A DNA stretch of 64,000 bases, from assembly GCF_030063205.1 (NCBI RefSeq), contig NZ_JASISQ010000001.1, positions 485,152-549,151 of the forward strand. The letters run 5' to 3'. The stretch is from Arthrobacter antibioticus (GTDB lineage Bacteria; Actinomycetota; Actinomycetes; Actinomycetales; Micrococcaceae). This document shows, in pieces, positions 44,263 through 53,766 of the stretch (positions are counted from its first letter, which is position 1; the number at the start of each line of letters is the position of its first letter). A model generated the notes under the pieces. That model was given only the letters and a program-made list of their open reading frames with translations. It was not told the DNA's origin and ran no database searches. The translations under genes and the position numbers were made by a program.

Positions 44263-44760
44263 CTAGGTAACCGGCAACGCTCTCTTCCGAGCCGTTGCCT
44301 TGATCGCCACCGTCACCATCACCAACGCAACGACGACAAGGAATGCGAGCCCGCTGGCTATGTACAGGGGTGCCACCAACGCGAACGCTGCCTCGGAATT
44401 CCAATCGAAATAGGTATCGCCCACGGAGTTCAGATTGCTAAATGACATGAAGAAGTATGCTGGCGCACCCAGGGTAATAATTCCAGCCCACAGTGACACT
44501 GCTGCCCAGTTCGGAAGTGTGGTTCGGCGGAAAAGAGTCGTCACGCCCCAAAGAAGACCGAGCAATAAGCCGAGCGCAGCGAAGACGAAGCCCGGTATCG
44601 TGCTGTAGTTCTGACCGGCAGCATGCATATCAGCAATCGTCGTTTCAAGCGGCATCTCGCTCACGGCGACCACGGCCCAATCATTCATCAACGTCGCTCC
44701 AAGCAGGGCATAAACGATGATCGCAACGATTCCGAGGAGTGTAAGCAGTATCCGCATCAT
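44263..44760 (-). CDS. Four-helix membrane protein, unknown
   Basis: The 165-residue product is an integral membrane protein with helices near 3-25, 55-77, 88-108 and 128-155, and a short loop (MNDWAVVAVSEMPLETTIADMHAAG) outside or between helices 1 and 2. The C-terminal tail is short and basic (KATARKRALPVT). No domain was recognised. It is monocistronic, with both neighbours at a distance. A role in stress or transport cannot be stated. Confidence 0.6.
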   Translation of the reverse strand: MMRILLTLLGIVAIIVYALLGATLMNDWAVVAVSEMPLETTIADMHAAGQNYSTIPGFVFAALGLLLGLLWGVTTLFRRTTLPNWAAVSLWAGIITLGAPAYFFMSFSNLNSVGDTYFDWNSEAAFALVAPLYIASGLAFLVVVALVMVTVAIKATARKRALPVT

Positions 44761-44940
44761 GCAAGGCTAGCAGCGGCCCCCAACCGATTTTCCACTATCA
44801 GGAATCCTCTCAACAGCCTATGGCCTCGGCGGAGAACCTCTCGAACTACATGCAGATGGGTGAAAATGCCGGATCCACTTTCACACCCATGAATTGTTGG
44901 CGGGCGTAGCGCTTAGGGTTGATGGACGACACAGGGGTGA

Positions 44941-45429
44941 TCATGACGCTCTTGATAGCGGATCGGCCAGAAGGATCGTCGCGGCGACTGCGGTCGATCC
45001 CCGCAGAAGGTTCGCTGTGCTCCAGCGACGCTCAAAAGCAGTCCATTGCGCTGCGGATTCAAGGGAATCAGGGGTAACCCGGGCGAGGGCATTGTTGAGG
45101 GGAACGTTGCGTGCGACGGTGATGCCGAACGACGCGAGAGCCAAGGCAGCACCGACCATACGGCTTGGATTTTCTAGCGCGGCACCACCTGTTGCTGTTT
45201 CGGAAACGACCACGGCGACGGAGGCGGCTGCCCCAGCGAAGAAAACGGTCATGAAGGGCAGACGGACCACGCTGTCGTTGATACGTTGCATCGCAGTGAC
45301 GGCATCGGTTACGGGCAGGGTACGAAGTGCGGGCATGACAATCGCCGAGAAGGCGAAGTAGACCCCTCCGGTGACCCCTGCTCCTAAAGCTGAGGTGATC
45401 GTGACGGCGGATATGAACGTGCTGGTCAT
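44941..45429 (-). CDS. DUF1772 (anthrone oxygenase-like) membrane protein
   Basis: This 162-residue protein has four predicted helices and the pattern GVTGGVYFAFSAIVMPALR (about 18-36), FMTVFFAGAAAS and ITVARNVPLNNALA (about 103-116), matching DUF1772. Family members include putative anthrone oxygenases, but most are uncharacterised. Its ATG overlaps the stop of the NmrA-like gene by four bases (45426-45429), so it is coupled. The pair is divergent from an AraC-type regulator, which probably controls it. Confidence 0.8.
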   Translation of the reverse strand: MTSTFISAVTITSALGAGVTGGVYFAFSAIVMPALRTLPVTDAVTAMQRINDSVVRLPFMTVFFAGAAASVAVVVSETATGGAALENPSRMVGAALALASFGITVARNVPLNNALARVTPDSLESAAQWTAFERRWSTANLLRGSTAVAATILLADPLSRAS

Positions 45430-46268
45430 GCACGTGCCTCACTGCGCAGGTTCCAGGTGCCGTGGGCAGCAACGCGGCGGGCATATTCGGTGAAGTCTGT
45501 CCCGGGCCGGCCAAGGGCAGATTCCAGATCGTCGGTGAGGGAGGCATTGCGTCCATCGAGGATCGATTCGAAAAGTTCCGCGAGGGGCTGGGCATCATCG
45601 TGCGGGATTCCGTCTTGGGCGAGGTCGGTTACGAACTCCTCAGCCGTACTGGGTGAGTAATCAATGTGGCGTCCGGAGGCTGCGGAGATCTCGGCTGCCA
45701 CGTCGTACATGGACAACAGTCTGGGCCCGGTCACCTCATACACGGTCCCCGCATGGCCCTGCTCGATGAGTGCTTTGCTTGCGATCTCGGCAAGATCGTC
45801 AATATCGATAAATGGTTCCAGTACGTCCCCGGCAGGGAGGATGAGCCGCCCGCGTAGAACAGGACCGAGGAGGAAATGCTCGCTAAAATTCTGGGCAAAC
45901 CATGCAGAGCGGATTATCGTCCATTCTGCGGCGCTCTCTTGCACTGCTCTTTCGCTAGCCAGGGCGCCCTCTTCCCCGCGACCTGAGAGCAGCACCAAGC
46001 GATTCACGCCCGAGTTGCGCGCCTGCTCAGCGAACTCCCCGATCAGTTCTGATACCCCGGGAAAAGCCAGATCCGGGAAATAGCATATATACGCAGCAGA
46101 GACTCCAAGGAGCGCATTCTTCCAGGTAGAGCGGTCCTCCCATATGAACGGTGGATTCTTTTGCCTAGAAGCGACACGGGTTTGGATGCCGCGCTCGTGA
46201 AGATGACGAACGATGCGGCCACCAGTGCGGCCGGTTCCACCAAGTACAAGGACATTAGGATTAGTCAT
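45426..46268 (-). CDS. NmrA-like NAD(P)-binding protein
   Basis: This 280-residue Rossmann protein of the NmrA/SDR atypical type probably reduces a quinone or acts as a redox sensor. LVLGGTGRTGGRIVRHL (about 6-22) is the dinucleotide-binding motif, LVLLSGRGEEG (about 103-113) and WTIIRSAWFAQNFSEHFL the substrate side. No classical SDR YxxxK is seen. The start at 46268 (MTNPNVLVLGG) was chosen over 46286 because the family begins near the Rossmann strand. It shares its divergent promoter region with the AraC-type gene and is coupled to the DUF1772 gene. Confidence 0.82.
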   Translation of the reverse strand: MTNPNVLVLGGTGRTGGRIVRHLHERGIQTRVASRQKNPPFIWEDRSTWKNALLGVSAAYICYFPDLAFPGVSELIGEFAEQARNSGVNRLVLLSGRGEEGALASERAVQESAAEWTIIRSAWFAQNFSEHFLLGPVLRGRLILPAGDVLEPFIDIDDLAEIASKALIEQGHAGTVYEVTGPRLLSMYDVAAEISAASGRHIDYSPSTAEEFVTDLAQDGIPHDDAQPLAELFESILDGRNASLTDDLESALGRPGTDFTEYARRVAAHGTWNLRSEARA

Positions 46269-46336
46269 GGCACCAGCCAATCGCATTTACCCCGGACTGT
46301 GAATAGTTCAAAGGTGTAGATTCATGCGTGATCGTC

Positions 46337-46342
46337 TAGATT
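46337..46342 (+). promoter_or_regulatory. -10 element for the AraC-type regulator
   Basis: TAGATT lies exactly six bases before the ATG at 46349 and no ribosome-binding site is visible. This is a leaderless-type promoter. Confidence 0.5.
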
Positions 46343-46348
46343 CGTCCT

Positions 46349-47335
46349 ATGGGCCCGTTGACACATCTCCTAGATGGCCCACGGGCGCGCCGCGCCTTTG
46401 GGCTCCGTATGGTCATGTCACCTGGTTGGTCCATTCTCGTACAGGATCAAGCACCCCTGACTGTCATGGCCATGATGTCAGGCACCGCATCCCTGGAAGC
46501 AAATAACGAACGAATCTTGCTGAAGCAAGGCGACGTTGTTCTCGTCCGAGGCCCAGACCCGTATACCGTGACAGATGACTTCTCCCGCGCCCCGGATGTG
46601 GTTATTCACCCCGGGCAGCGGTGCACGTCCCCTTCCGGAGAAGATGTTCATACGAGTCTGACGCATGGAATACGCACCTGGGGAAACGCCTGTTTAGGTG
46701 CAACGACGATGCTCATCGGCACCTACGAAACCGAGGCGGAGGTTGGCGCGGCCGTCACGAACGCATTACCCAACATAGCTTTAGTTCCTTCCGGTCACAT
46801 CAACCCCTCCCTGCTGGACTTCCTTGAAGGAGAAATCACCACCGAGGCACCAGGACAAGGCAGCGTCATCGACCGACTGCTCGATGTGCTGCTCGTCCAT
46901 TCAATCCGCGCATGGGCCACACTCAACCCCAATTCGGCACGGGGCTGGCTCGCCGGTGGTACCGACCCCATCAGTGCCCAAACGCTAACGCTCTTCCATG
47001 GATCCCCCGCCGAGCCCTGGAACCTTGAATCGATCGCACAGCGCCTCAACGTATCTCGGGCAACCCTGGCGAACAGGTTCCGCGCCACCGTGGGCGAACC
47101 ACCCATGACTTACCTGACGAATTGGCGGATGCTCCTTGCCAGCGAACTGCTTGCCGACCCACGGCTCACAACCGCGCAGATCGCCACCGAGGTCGGGTAT
47201 GGAAGTCCTTTCGCCTTGAGTACTGCCTTCAAGAGAAGATTCGGGGTGAGCCCAACCCGATACAGAGACCAAACCTATCCAATAGCTGCTGCAGTGACGA
47301 TTTTCTCCCCAACCGGAAGCTCGCCCCACCGGTGA
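46349..47335 (+). CDS. AraC-family regulator with cupin N-terminus
   Basis: This 328-residue regulator has a cupin_6-type sensor domain (about 5-190: ILLKQGDVVLVRGPDPYTV) and a C-terminal AraC HTH pair (about 225-315). The first HTH lies near NLESIAQRLNVSRATLANRF, the second near IATEVGYGSPFALSTAFKRRFGVSPTRYR. It is divergent from the NmrA-DUF1772 pair across about 80 bp and likely controls it. No ribosome-binding site precedes the ATG, and TAGATT six bases upstream points to a leaderless message. Confidence 0.88.
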   Translation: MGPLTHLLDGPRARRAFGLRMVMSPGWSILVQDQAPLTVMAMMSGTASLEANNERILLKQGDVVLVRGPDPYTVTDDFSRAPDVVIHPGQRCTSPSGEDVHTSLTHGIRTWGNACLGATTMLIGTYETEAEVGAAVTNALPNIALVPSGHINPSLLDFLEGEITTEAPGQGSVIDRLLDVLLVHSIRAWATLNPNSARGWLAGGTDPISAQTLTLFHGSPAEPWNLESIAQRLNVSRATLANRFRATVGEPPMTYLTNWRMLLASELLADPRLTTAQIATEVGYGSPFALSTAFKRRFGVSPTRYRDQTYPIAAAVTIFSPTGSSPHR

Positions 47336-47585
47336 AAATCCAGGCCAAACACCCGACAAAACTCCTTCCATGGACCCGCCTGATTCAGCGCATACCTCCT
47401 CGTCTAGGGTTCGCCAAACGCCCCGTACGCCGTTCCCGCTACGGGCGTGAAACTGTCTTGCTGTCCCCTTGTGAAAATCTCAATTGATCTGAATTTTTGG
47501 TCCATCGAAAAGATTTGTAGGCTGGGAAACTCTTCTCCTAAATATCCAGGAGATGCAATTTTGCACGGTTAGCGATGAGGCAACA

Positions 47586-48551
47586 ATGAATGAGGCTCCA
47601 CGAGCACACGGGTTGCTGACCGTCGAGGACGGCCAGGGCATCTATTGGGAGGAGTGGGGATCGCCCGACGGTGTTCCCGCACTTTGCTTGCATGGCGGCC
47701 CGGGTGGCACGCTTGGTGCCAGCGGGTACCGACATCGCTTTGACCTAACGCGTACTCGTGTCATCGGATTCGAGCAACGCGGCTGCGGACGTTCCATCCC
47801 CCATGCCTCAGACCCCGATACATCCCTGCACACCAACACCACCGCGCATCTCATCAACGATATCGAGGCACTGCGCGGGTCATTAGGTGTAGAAGCCTGG
47901 ATCCTCAACGGCGTATCCTGGGGTTCAACCTTGGCTCTCGCCTATGCGCAGGCCCACCCTATGCGCGTCACCGGCATTGTTCTCTTTGCCGTGACAACTA
48001 CGAGCAGACAAGAAGTTGATTGGATCTCGGAAGGTGTTGGCAAGATCTTTCCGGAAGCTTGGAGCAGATTTGCCTCGCACGCAGAACGCAGCGGAATCGG
48101 ATTTCAGCGTGATGAGAGTCGTTTGGTTGAGGCCTACGCTCAGCTCTTGAACTCAGCAGATCCTGATACTCGCGCCGCGGCTTCTAGTGAGTGGGCGCTG
48201 TGGGAGGACACCCACGTTTCTATCGGTGCCGTCGGATTCAAGCGTGATCCTCGGTGGGAGAACGATGCGTTCCGGCTGGCCTTTGCCAGGCTCACCACGC
48301 ACTACTGGGCGCACGACGGGTTTTGTGAACCTCCGCTGCTTGAACGCATGGGCCGCATACGGCAAATACCGGGAACACTCATCCACGGACGGCGTGATTT
48401 TTCCGGTCCCGCCATCACCGCTTGGGAAGTGCATCGTCACTGGCCAGGCTCGGTACTCATCATTGATGACGGTGAGGGACATGGCGGCAAAAGCATGCTC
48501 GAGCATTGGAGCCATGCAAATGCCGAACTCGTCGCAAGACAACTCGGCTGA
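47586..48551 (+). CDS. Proline iminopeptidase-like alpha/beta hydrolase
   Basis: This 321-residue alpha/beta hydrolase of the S33 family probably releases N-terminal proline from peptides. The oxyanion motif HGGPGG (about 37-42), FEQRGCGRS (about 61-69) and the nucleophile in GVSWGSTLA (about 108-116) are visible. WALWED is a typical cap residue pattern, and the histidine lies near GEGHGGKSM. ATG at 47586 has GAGG six bases upstream; the frame from 47553 has a ribosome site too close. It stands alone, convergent with the WYL regulator. Confidence 0.88.
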   Translation: MNEAPRAHGLLTVEDGQGIYWEEWGSPDGVPALCLHGGPGGTLGASGYRHRFDLTRTRVIGFEQRGCGRSIPHASDPDTSLHTNTTAHLINDIEALRGSLGVEAWILNGVSWGSTLALAYAQAHPMRVTGIVLFAVTTTSRQEVDWISEGVGKIFPEAWSRFASHAERSGIGFQRDESRLVEAYAQLLNSADPDTRAAASSEWALWEDTHVSIGAVGFKRDPRWENDAFRLAFARLTTHYWAHDGFCEPPLLERMGRIRQIPGTLIHGRRDFSGPAITAWEVHRHWPGSVLIIDDGEGHGGKSMLEHWSHANAELVARQLG

Positions 48552-48593
48552 TACACGAATCTGTCGAGTCGTCACTTATCCGCTCAGTCTTCG

Positions 48594-49590
48594 TCATGTG
48601 AAGCGTTCCCGTGCGGGGTTGTCGACGGCGATGTGGGTAATGTCTTTTGCGAGATCGGTAAATGCGGCGCGGAGTTCGGCTGGCTCCAGGACGGTGAGGC
48701 GGGCGCCGATTAGCAGCAGCCATCTGGCCATTGCCGCATAGCTGTCGGCGCCGGCGTTCACAATGCATGTTTCAGGAGTTTCTTCGGTGACCGTCCCCCA
48801 TGTTGGTTTGATCCACGGAGCGACTGTGTTGATGGGGGCGTGTACCCGGACGGTCCCGGTGACCTGCCGCCATCCCTCTGCTAGTTGAGCTGTCACATAT
48901 TCGTGCAGGTTCTCGGCGGGTGGTTTCCGTGGGTAGCTGGGTTTGTTCGTGATCTGCGCCCCGCTGAGCCGGTCGACCCGGAAGGTGCGCCATGCGTCCG
49001 CCTCAATAGTGTAGGCGATGAGGTACCAGCGGCCCATCGAGTGCCTCATGTAGCGGTTCTAGCCGCCGTTTTCCTGACTCACCGGAGTAGCGCCGGTAGC
49101 TACATGCGACTTGTCGGCGTTCGCGGCAGGCCCGCGCGAGGAGCACGAGCATGGTGATGTTGACCGGATTCATTGTTGCCCCGATTGATGTCCCCAAGTC
49201 CAGACTGCTGGTGTGGTCCAGAACCACTTCAACGACGGGATGTAGTCGGGGCGGCATGACTCTGTGCAGTTTGTCGAACGCACTCAAGGCGCCTTCGACC
49301 GTGCCCGGGTCCGAGTGGGCCACCGCGTCCCGGAGGGCGACCAATACGGCGACAGCCTCATCGGTGTCAAACATGAGAGGCGGCAAGGTTGCCCCGGCCT
49401 CGAGTTGATAACCTCCACCAGCACCCAACACGGCCGCGACGGGGTAGCCCAGATCACGCAATAGACCGATGTCACGCAGCACAGTGCGTGGCGTCACCTC
49501 GAGCTCTTCAGCAAGTTGATTCGCGTTCCAGTCGCATCGTCGCTGAAGGAGCGCCAGCAATTTCAGTAGTCGTCCGGAGGTATCCCACAT
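48594..49590 (-). pseudogene. WYL-domain (YafY-type) regulator, frameshifted
   Basis: The N-terminal part (49590-about 49050) encodes an HTH_11 domain (NQLAEELEVTPRTVLRDIGLL) and the first WYL region. It runs on in the wrong frame after RRLEPLHE. The C-terminal part begins in another frame at about 49049 (MGRWYLIAYTIEADAWRTFRVDRL), the continuing WYL motif. A single-base change near 49050 would restore one protein of about 330 residues. Either the gene is broken or there is a sequence error. It is divergent from the epoxide hydrolase, which it probably controlled. Confidence 0.85.
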
Positions 49591-49651
49591 GAATCCATCA
49601 TGGCGCAGAAAGAGGCCAAGAGCTGTCCGCTATGCCTGCAAGAGTGTTCTC

Positions 49652-50815
49652 ATGACCACCACAAACAAGACCGCCATCACTGCTTTCCACATCGCCATCC
49701 CCCAAACAGAGCTAGACGAATTGGCCACCCGGCTCCGCGCGACCCGATTTCCGGCACCACTGCCTGGCGATGATTGGGACACGGGCATCCCCAGTGAGTA
49801 CCTCCATGGGCTCGTCGCCACCTGGGCGGAGGACTTCGATTGGCGCGCCTTCGAAGCACGCCTGAACACGATCCCCCAGTTCACGACAGTTATCGACGGT
49901 CAACAGATCCACTTTGCGCACGTTCGCTCTGCCGTACCGGAAGCGACGCCGGTGCTCCTCACCCATGGCTGGCCCGGATCGTTTCTCGAATTCCTTGACC
50001 TGATTGACCCGCTCACCGACCCGGAATCCCACGGCGGGGACAGGGCAGATGCCATGCACCTGATCATCCCCTCGCTGCCGGGCTTCGGGTTCTCCACCCC
50101 GCTTCAAAGCAGCGGTTGGAACACCGCACGCATCGCCTCGGCATGGGTCGTGCTGATGGACCGCCTTGGCTACGATCGCTTCGTGGTCCAAGGCGGCGAC
50201 GTTGGAGCCACCATCTCCCCTGAAGTTGCCCGCGTCGCACCCGAGCGGGTGATCGGCGTGCATATCAACGGAGCACTCGGCTTCCCCGGTAACATCGACA
50301 AGCAAGCTCGCGCCGCCATGAGCCCACTCGACCAAGACCGTCTGGCGCGCATCGGAACGTTCATGAACGAGGAATACGGTTACATTGCCATCCAGTCCAC
50401 CCGACCCGGCCTCATCGGCGTCTCCCTTGCCGATTCGCCAGTTGCACAGCTGGCATGGATGCTCGACAAATTCCGTGCATGGACTTGGCCCCTCGAAACC
50501 ACACCAGAGCAGATCCTCGGACGAGACTGGATCCTAGCGAACGCCTCCCTGTACTGGTTCACCGCCAGCGGCGGCTCGTCCGCCTACGTCGGCTACGCCC
50601 AAAACTCATGGGGTGCCACACCAACAAACTCCGGAGTGCCCACCGCGGCAATCCAATTCGCCCACGATGTCGGCATCCGATCACAATCAAACCAAACCAA
50701 CACGATTGTCCGCTGGAACGACATCGAAGACCGCGGCGGTCACTTCGCCGCCCTTGAAGAACCAGCACTACTCATCAACGATCTCCGCGAATTCCTGCAC
50801 GAGCTGAAGAAATGA
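49652..50815 (+). CDS. Epoxide hydrolase (EHN-domain alpha/beta hydrolase)
   Basis: This 387-residue protein resembles microsomal/juvenile-hormone type epoxide hydrolases. The N-terminal EHN domain (about 8-110) carries IPQTELDELATRLRATRFP, then TPVLLTHGWPGS (about 98-109, oxyanion HGWPG) and the nucleophilic Asp in VQGGDVGATIS (about 186-196). The catalytic His lies in GGHFAALEEP near the end. ATG at 49652 was chosen over 49589 because family similarity starts about residue 9. It is divergent from the WYL regulator by 62 bp. Confidence 0.9.
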   Translation: MTTTNKTAITAFHIAIPQTELDELATRLRATRFPAPLPGDDWDTGIPSEYLHGLVATWAEDFDWRAFEARLNTIPQFTTVIDGQQIHFAHVRSAVPEATPVLLTHGWPGSFLEFLDLIDPLTDPESHGGDRADAMHLIIPSLPGFGFSTPLQSSGWNTARIASAWVVLMDRLGYDRFVVQGGDVGATISPEVARVAPERVIGVHINGALGFPGNIDKQARAAMSPLDQDRLARIGTFMNEEYGYIAIQSTRPGLIGVSLADSPVAQLAWMLDKFRAWTWPLETTPEQILGRDWILANASLYWFTASGGSSAYVGYAQNSWGATPTNSGVPTAAIQFAHDVGIRSQSNQTNTIVRWNDIEDRGGHFAALEEPALLINDLREFLHELKK

Positions 50816-50923
50816 AGTGAGGCACGGGCACTCTAACCACCACCCAACTCGCCGCTCAGGTGTCCCACATGAGGTTCCCCCTCCGATGCGTGAGGTGATG
50901 AGTGCTTGTCATGGGGATGTCGC

Positions 50924-51394
50924 TTACCTGGTGGCGAAGAAGGTCACCCAAACTTGAGCTCCGGCATCGACTTTGATCTCAACTGCCTGGTCCTTCGCAC
51001 GATCGTCCACTGGGTATGCCACGCTGTTTCCGACGTCCAATGAGCACTTGCTCTTGCCCCAGCCCGAGCCATCTTGATTCAAAATGACTTCCCAGTCACC
51101 GGCACCCGCACAGGACACAGTTGCGCCCAACTTCTTGTATCCCTCAGGGAAAGCCCCAACTTGAATAGTCGAAGGCCCGGTCCCACTAAACTGCTTCATC
51201 ACCATTGAAGACGTCGGTGAGTCCTCTACCATTGCCTTCTGCTCCCCGAAGATCTTTGTAGAGTCACCGCTCGTCTGAGTTTTTGTCTCCACCGACGTCG
51301 GAGCCGGTGGCGCATCTCCGTTCGTGCACCCAGAAAGAGCGCAAGCCAAAACTACGGATACCAATACTGACAACGAGCTATTTGTCTTCCCCAT
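50924..51394 (-). CDS. Lipoprotein, unknown
   Basis: The 156-residue product has a signal sequence ending in a lipobox LSGC at about residues 20-23 and is thus probably lipid-anchored outside the membrane. The mature part is Ser/Thr-rich, then a beta-rich domain with two cysteines (VSCAGAGDW and SKCSLDVG) likely forming a disulfide. No known domain was recognised. It is convergent with the epoxide hydrolase. Confidence 0.65.
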   Translation of the reverse strand: MGKTNSSLSVLVSVVLACALSGCTNGDAPPAPTSVETKTQTSGDSTKIFGEQKAMVEDSPTSSMVMKQFSGTGPSTIQVGAFPEGYKKLGATVSCAGAGDWEVILNQDGSGWGKSKCSLDVGNSVAYPVDDRAKDQAVEIKVDAGAQVWVTFFATR

Positions 51395-51586
51395 CGGGAA
51401 AGCCTACAGCTCATTACGTGGATACAACGCCTTCTTTCAACAAGCTTCAACCTAGCCGGTCCAAAATGTTTCACTGAAGGTTCGGGATACGGGGCTGTGG
51501 AGACCACAAATCGGATCTTCGGTGTATTCGCGCTCCGCGAGTGAAGAATAATTCCCGGTGTTGTAGTTGCCGGTTGCCGACGTTGC

Positions 51587-52270
51587 CTAGCCCCGTTTTT
51601 CCTCCCGGGCGGGTTTCAGGCGTGCGGGTGTTGCCTCGCCGACTGTGGCGGGGAATTGGCAGGTGAAGTCGCCCTTGTACCCGAAGAGGAAACCAAAACA
51701 CGGGCTCCGTACTTGCATCTGAATCGTGTACACACCGCGGGCCTCGTCGTAGCTTTCATAGAGGTCGGCGGTGCCGGTGCCGATGGCAGGAAAGCTGAAT
51801 GCCACCGGTCCCTCATAGAACCGCTGTCCGCTGGTTTGCAGATGCAGGGACCCATCGGGGAGAACTTCCAGAAGCAAGTCGGTGGCAAGGTGCTGGTGAG
51901 TGCCCAGGTAATCCACAATTGCGCCACGATTCTTGTTGTGCACCATGGTGGCGTCGAAACGGCGTTCCTTGGCCCCGGGCAGGTGCAGCGTCCGGACAAA
52001 AGTGACAGTAGGGCGGCCGAATCCGTCGATGTAGGGATAATTCTCGATCGTGAACGGGATATTGGTTCCCTGATCCGGAAACAGGATATTACGGAAAGCG
52101 CCTAAACGCAGAAAAGGCACCGTCCACCAAGCACCGCGGCGAACTTCAGAAAAGACGCCGGTACCCACGCACGCATAGCCAGCGGCCACATCCACACCAA
52201 AGCGTTTCTGCATCATGGGATGCAGGCGATGGAAGTCTACCCCCAGTTCAATTTCAAAGATTGAGGCCAC
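51587..52270 (-). CDS. DUF4166 domain protein
   Basis: This 227-residue soluble protein matches the DUF4166 pattern: LHPMMQKRFG (about 16-25), GTGVFSEVRRG, ENYPYIDGFGRPTVTFVRTL and a conserved C-terminal region. The role is unknown. Family members often accompany membrane or steroid-like-fold proteins. The ATG lies 2 bp after the stop of the SRPBCC gene, so it is in one operon with it. Confidence 0.75.
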   Translation of the reverse strand: MASIFEIELGVDFHRLHPMMQKRFGVDVAAGYACVGTGVFSEVRRGAWWTVPFLRLGAFRNILFPDQGTNIPFTIENYPYIDGFGRPTVTFVRTLHLPGAKERRFDATMVHNKNRGAIVDYLGTHQHLATDLLLEVLPDGSLHLQTSGQRFYEGPVAFSFPAIGTGTADLYESYDEARGVYTIQMQVRSPCFGFLFGYKGDFTCQFPATVGEATPARLKPAREEKRG

Positions 52271-52272
52271 AG

Positions 52273-53079
52273 CTATTCCATTTCCGTCGGTTGCTGGTTA
52301 TCAAGACCCGACTGGCTGGGTTCTCGTAGGCCCGCCAGTGTCGAGGGGGCTCGTGCCGGTTTCGCATCCGGTGCATTCCGCAGGCATCGACTCGCCCGTG
52401 GGACTGACCAATGGGGCTTGACTAGGCAAGAGAGCGCAACGGCCGCCGCACCCAATGCTGCCATCGTCGCACTGCGTTTAGCGAGGGCCCGGCGGAAAAG
52501 CCCAACTGCCACCAGCACGCCGCCTATCCTGGCTCCGGCGTCCAGGAACCAGCGGTTCCGGGAATGACGGGGCTCTAGGTCCGATTCAGCCCACAGCCGC
52601 AGCCGGTCAAAGCTCAGCGCGGTGGCCCAGCCCAGTGCCGGACGAATGGTCCGGCTATCGAGGGCCTTTCCCGCCATCCCCAGGCCCGGCTCATAGTTGT
52701 ATCCAGTGATGAACCGGAGCCCGTCATCGGTGGGGATGTAGCGCCAGTATCCCGACCCTGGGCCAATGGGCGAGAGTACGTCTGCCGTATCGAACTTAAG
52801 TACCGACGTTGCCTGTCCATCCGCCCGATGACGGTGCCCCAACGACGTCCCTGTCCCCTTGATCGTGTGCAGCGGAAGCAGGAACTCATAGCCAAAGCGG
52901 ACCTGGCGCTGCTCATCTTCGTCGATAGGAACAATACGTGAGAACCGAAGATCCCATCGAGGGTGCATCTGCGGATCCTGGCTCAGCTCCCATACCCGCT
53001 CCATAGGGGCCCTGATGCGAATCTCAATGTAGAGCGGCTTGCGGGCCGCTACGGTCCTCCCCAATTTTTCCACCATCAC
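52273..53079 (-). CDS. SRPBCC-fold (polyketide-cyclase-like) protein
   Basis: This 268-residue protein has a START/SRPBCC-like domain (about 12-150; YIEIRIRAPMERVWELSQDP at the start, WRYIPTDDGLRFITGYNY later) that should form a hydrophobic ligand pocket. The C-terminal about 110 residues are basic with a hydrophobic stretch (IGGVLVAVGLF, MAALGAAAVALSCLV) that could be a membrane segment. It is in an operon with the DUF4166 gene, 2 bp apart. The ligand is not known. Confidence 0.75.
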   Translation of the reverse strand: MMVEKLGRTVAARKPLYIEIRIRAPMERVWELSQDPQMHPRWDLRFSRIVPIDEDEQRQVRFGYEFLLPLHTIKGTGTSLGHRHRADGQATSVLKFDTADVLSPIGPGSGYWRYIPTDDGLRFITGYNYEPGLGMAGKALDSRTIRPALGWATALSFDRLRLWAESDLEPRHSRNRWFLDAGARIGGVLVAVGLFRRALAKRSATMAALGAAAVALSCLVKPHWSVPRASRCLRNAPDAKPARAPSTLAGLREPSQSGLDNQQPTEME

Positions 53080-53460
53080 ATCATCTTAAACCCGGGATAG
53101 ACATTGCCTTCTGCCGGCAGTCGGTCTTGATTGCGTAGGCGCCAACGTATCCTTTCAGAATGGCACCAAAACAAACCGTCACCCCACGGTCAGCCACAGA
53201 TATCACCCATCTCAACGCGGCCATACCAATCAGGAAAAGCAAGGGACAGTCCCGAGGACAAGGGAACATCCGGTCCCGCTTGCGGCTACAACGACGTCGT
53301 CAACACGCATGGCCTTCTGCCATGTAATCGGGCCTATCCGATCAACCAGCCAGGCCGGCCGACAACCGTCCCGCAGACCGTTCTGCATGCGGCACAGTAG
53401 AAGGTGCCGCACCAGTGAGTAATAGCCCATGACGGAACTAGACCGCCGGGTCCCTGTTTG
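53080..53460. other. 380-bp gap, no gene supported
   Basis: Only short frames (e.g. 53131-53400) without similarity. The stretch lies between the SRPBCC gene and a truncated kinase-like fragment and looks like decayed sequence. Confidence 0.4.
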
Positions 53461-53466
53461 TAGAAT
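53461..53466 (+). promoter_or_regulatory. -10 element before kinase-like fragment
   Basis: TAGAAT lies six bases before the GTG at 53473, in the leaderless layout seen for hsdM and osmC. Confidence 0.35.
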
Positions 53467-53472
53467 TGAACT

Positions 53473-53766
53473 GTGGTGTCGAGATCAATGCCTCTTGAAG
53501 TTGAGGCGTGGTGTCTTCGCGTGCTCGGCCACGGCACCCTCACATCGCTGCGTGCCGATGCTGGCGGTCAAATGTCTCGTCAGTTCCGCTACGACTCCAA
53601 CGGGCTAGGCGTAGTGGTCGTCAAAGTCCGAGCCGATTCCGCCGACAGGACCAGTCGATGCCTTCAAATTCAGGGCATTGCAGCGGATACCGGCTTCTCA
53701 TGGGCACGGTCGCTGACCGGAGGTGACCTCCTCCAACCGGGGTTGGTGGTCAGTGCTGAGACAGTG
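53473..53766 (+). pseudogene. Truncated phosphotransferase-like gene (5' fragment)
   Basis: A coding stretch of about 97 residues (LGVVVVKVRADSADRTSRCL near 47-66, then IQGIAADTGFSWARSLTGGD) resembles the N-terminal lobe of an aminoglycoside-phosphotransferase-type kinase. It runs into the IS110 remnant at about 53750-53766, where similarity ends, and no C-terminal lobe is present. The assignment is tentative. Confidence 0.4.

Noticed and set aside
53131-53400. Small plus-strand gene in the gap after the SRPBCC gene
   Set aside because: No similarity, no ribosome-binding site, and equal open frames on the other strand.
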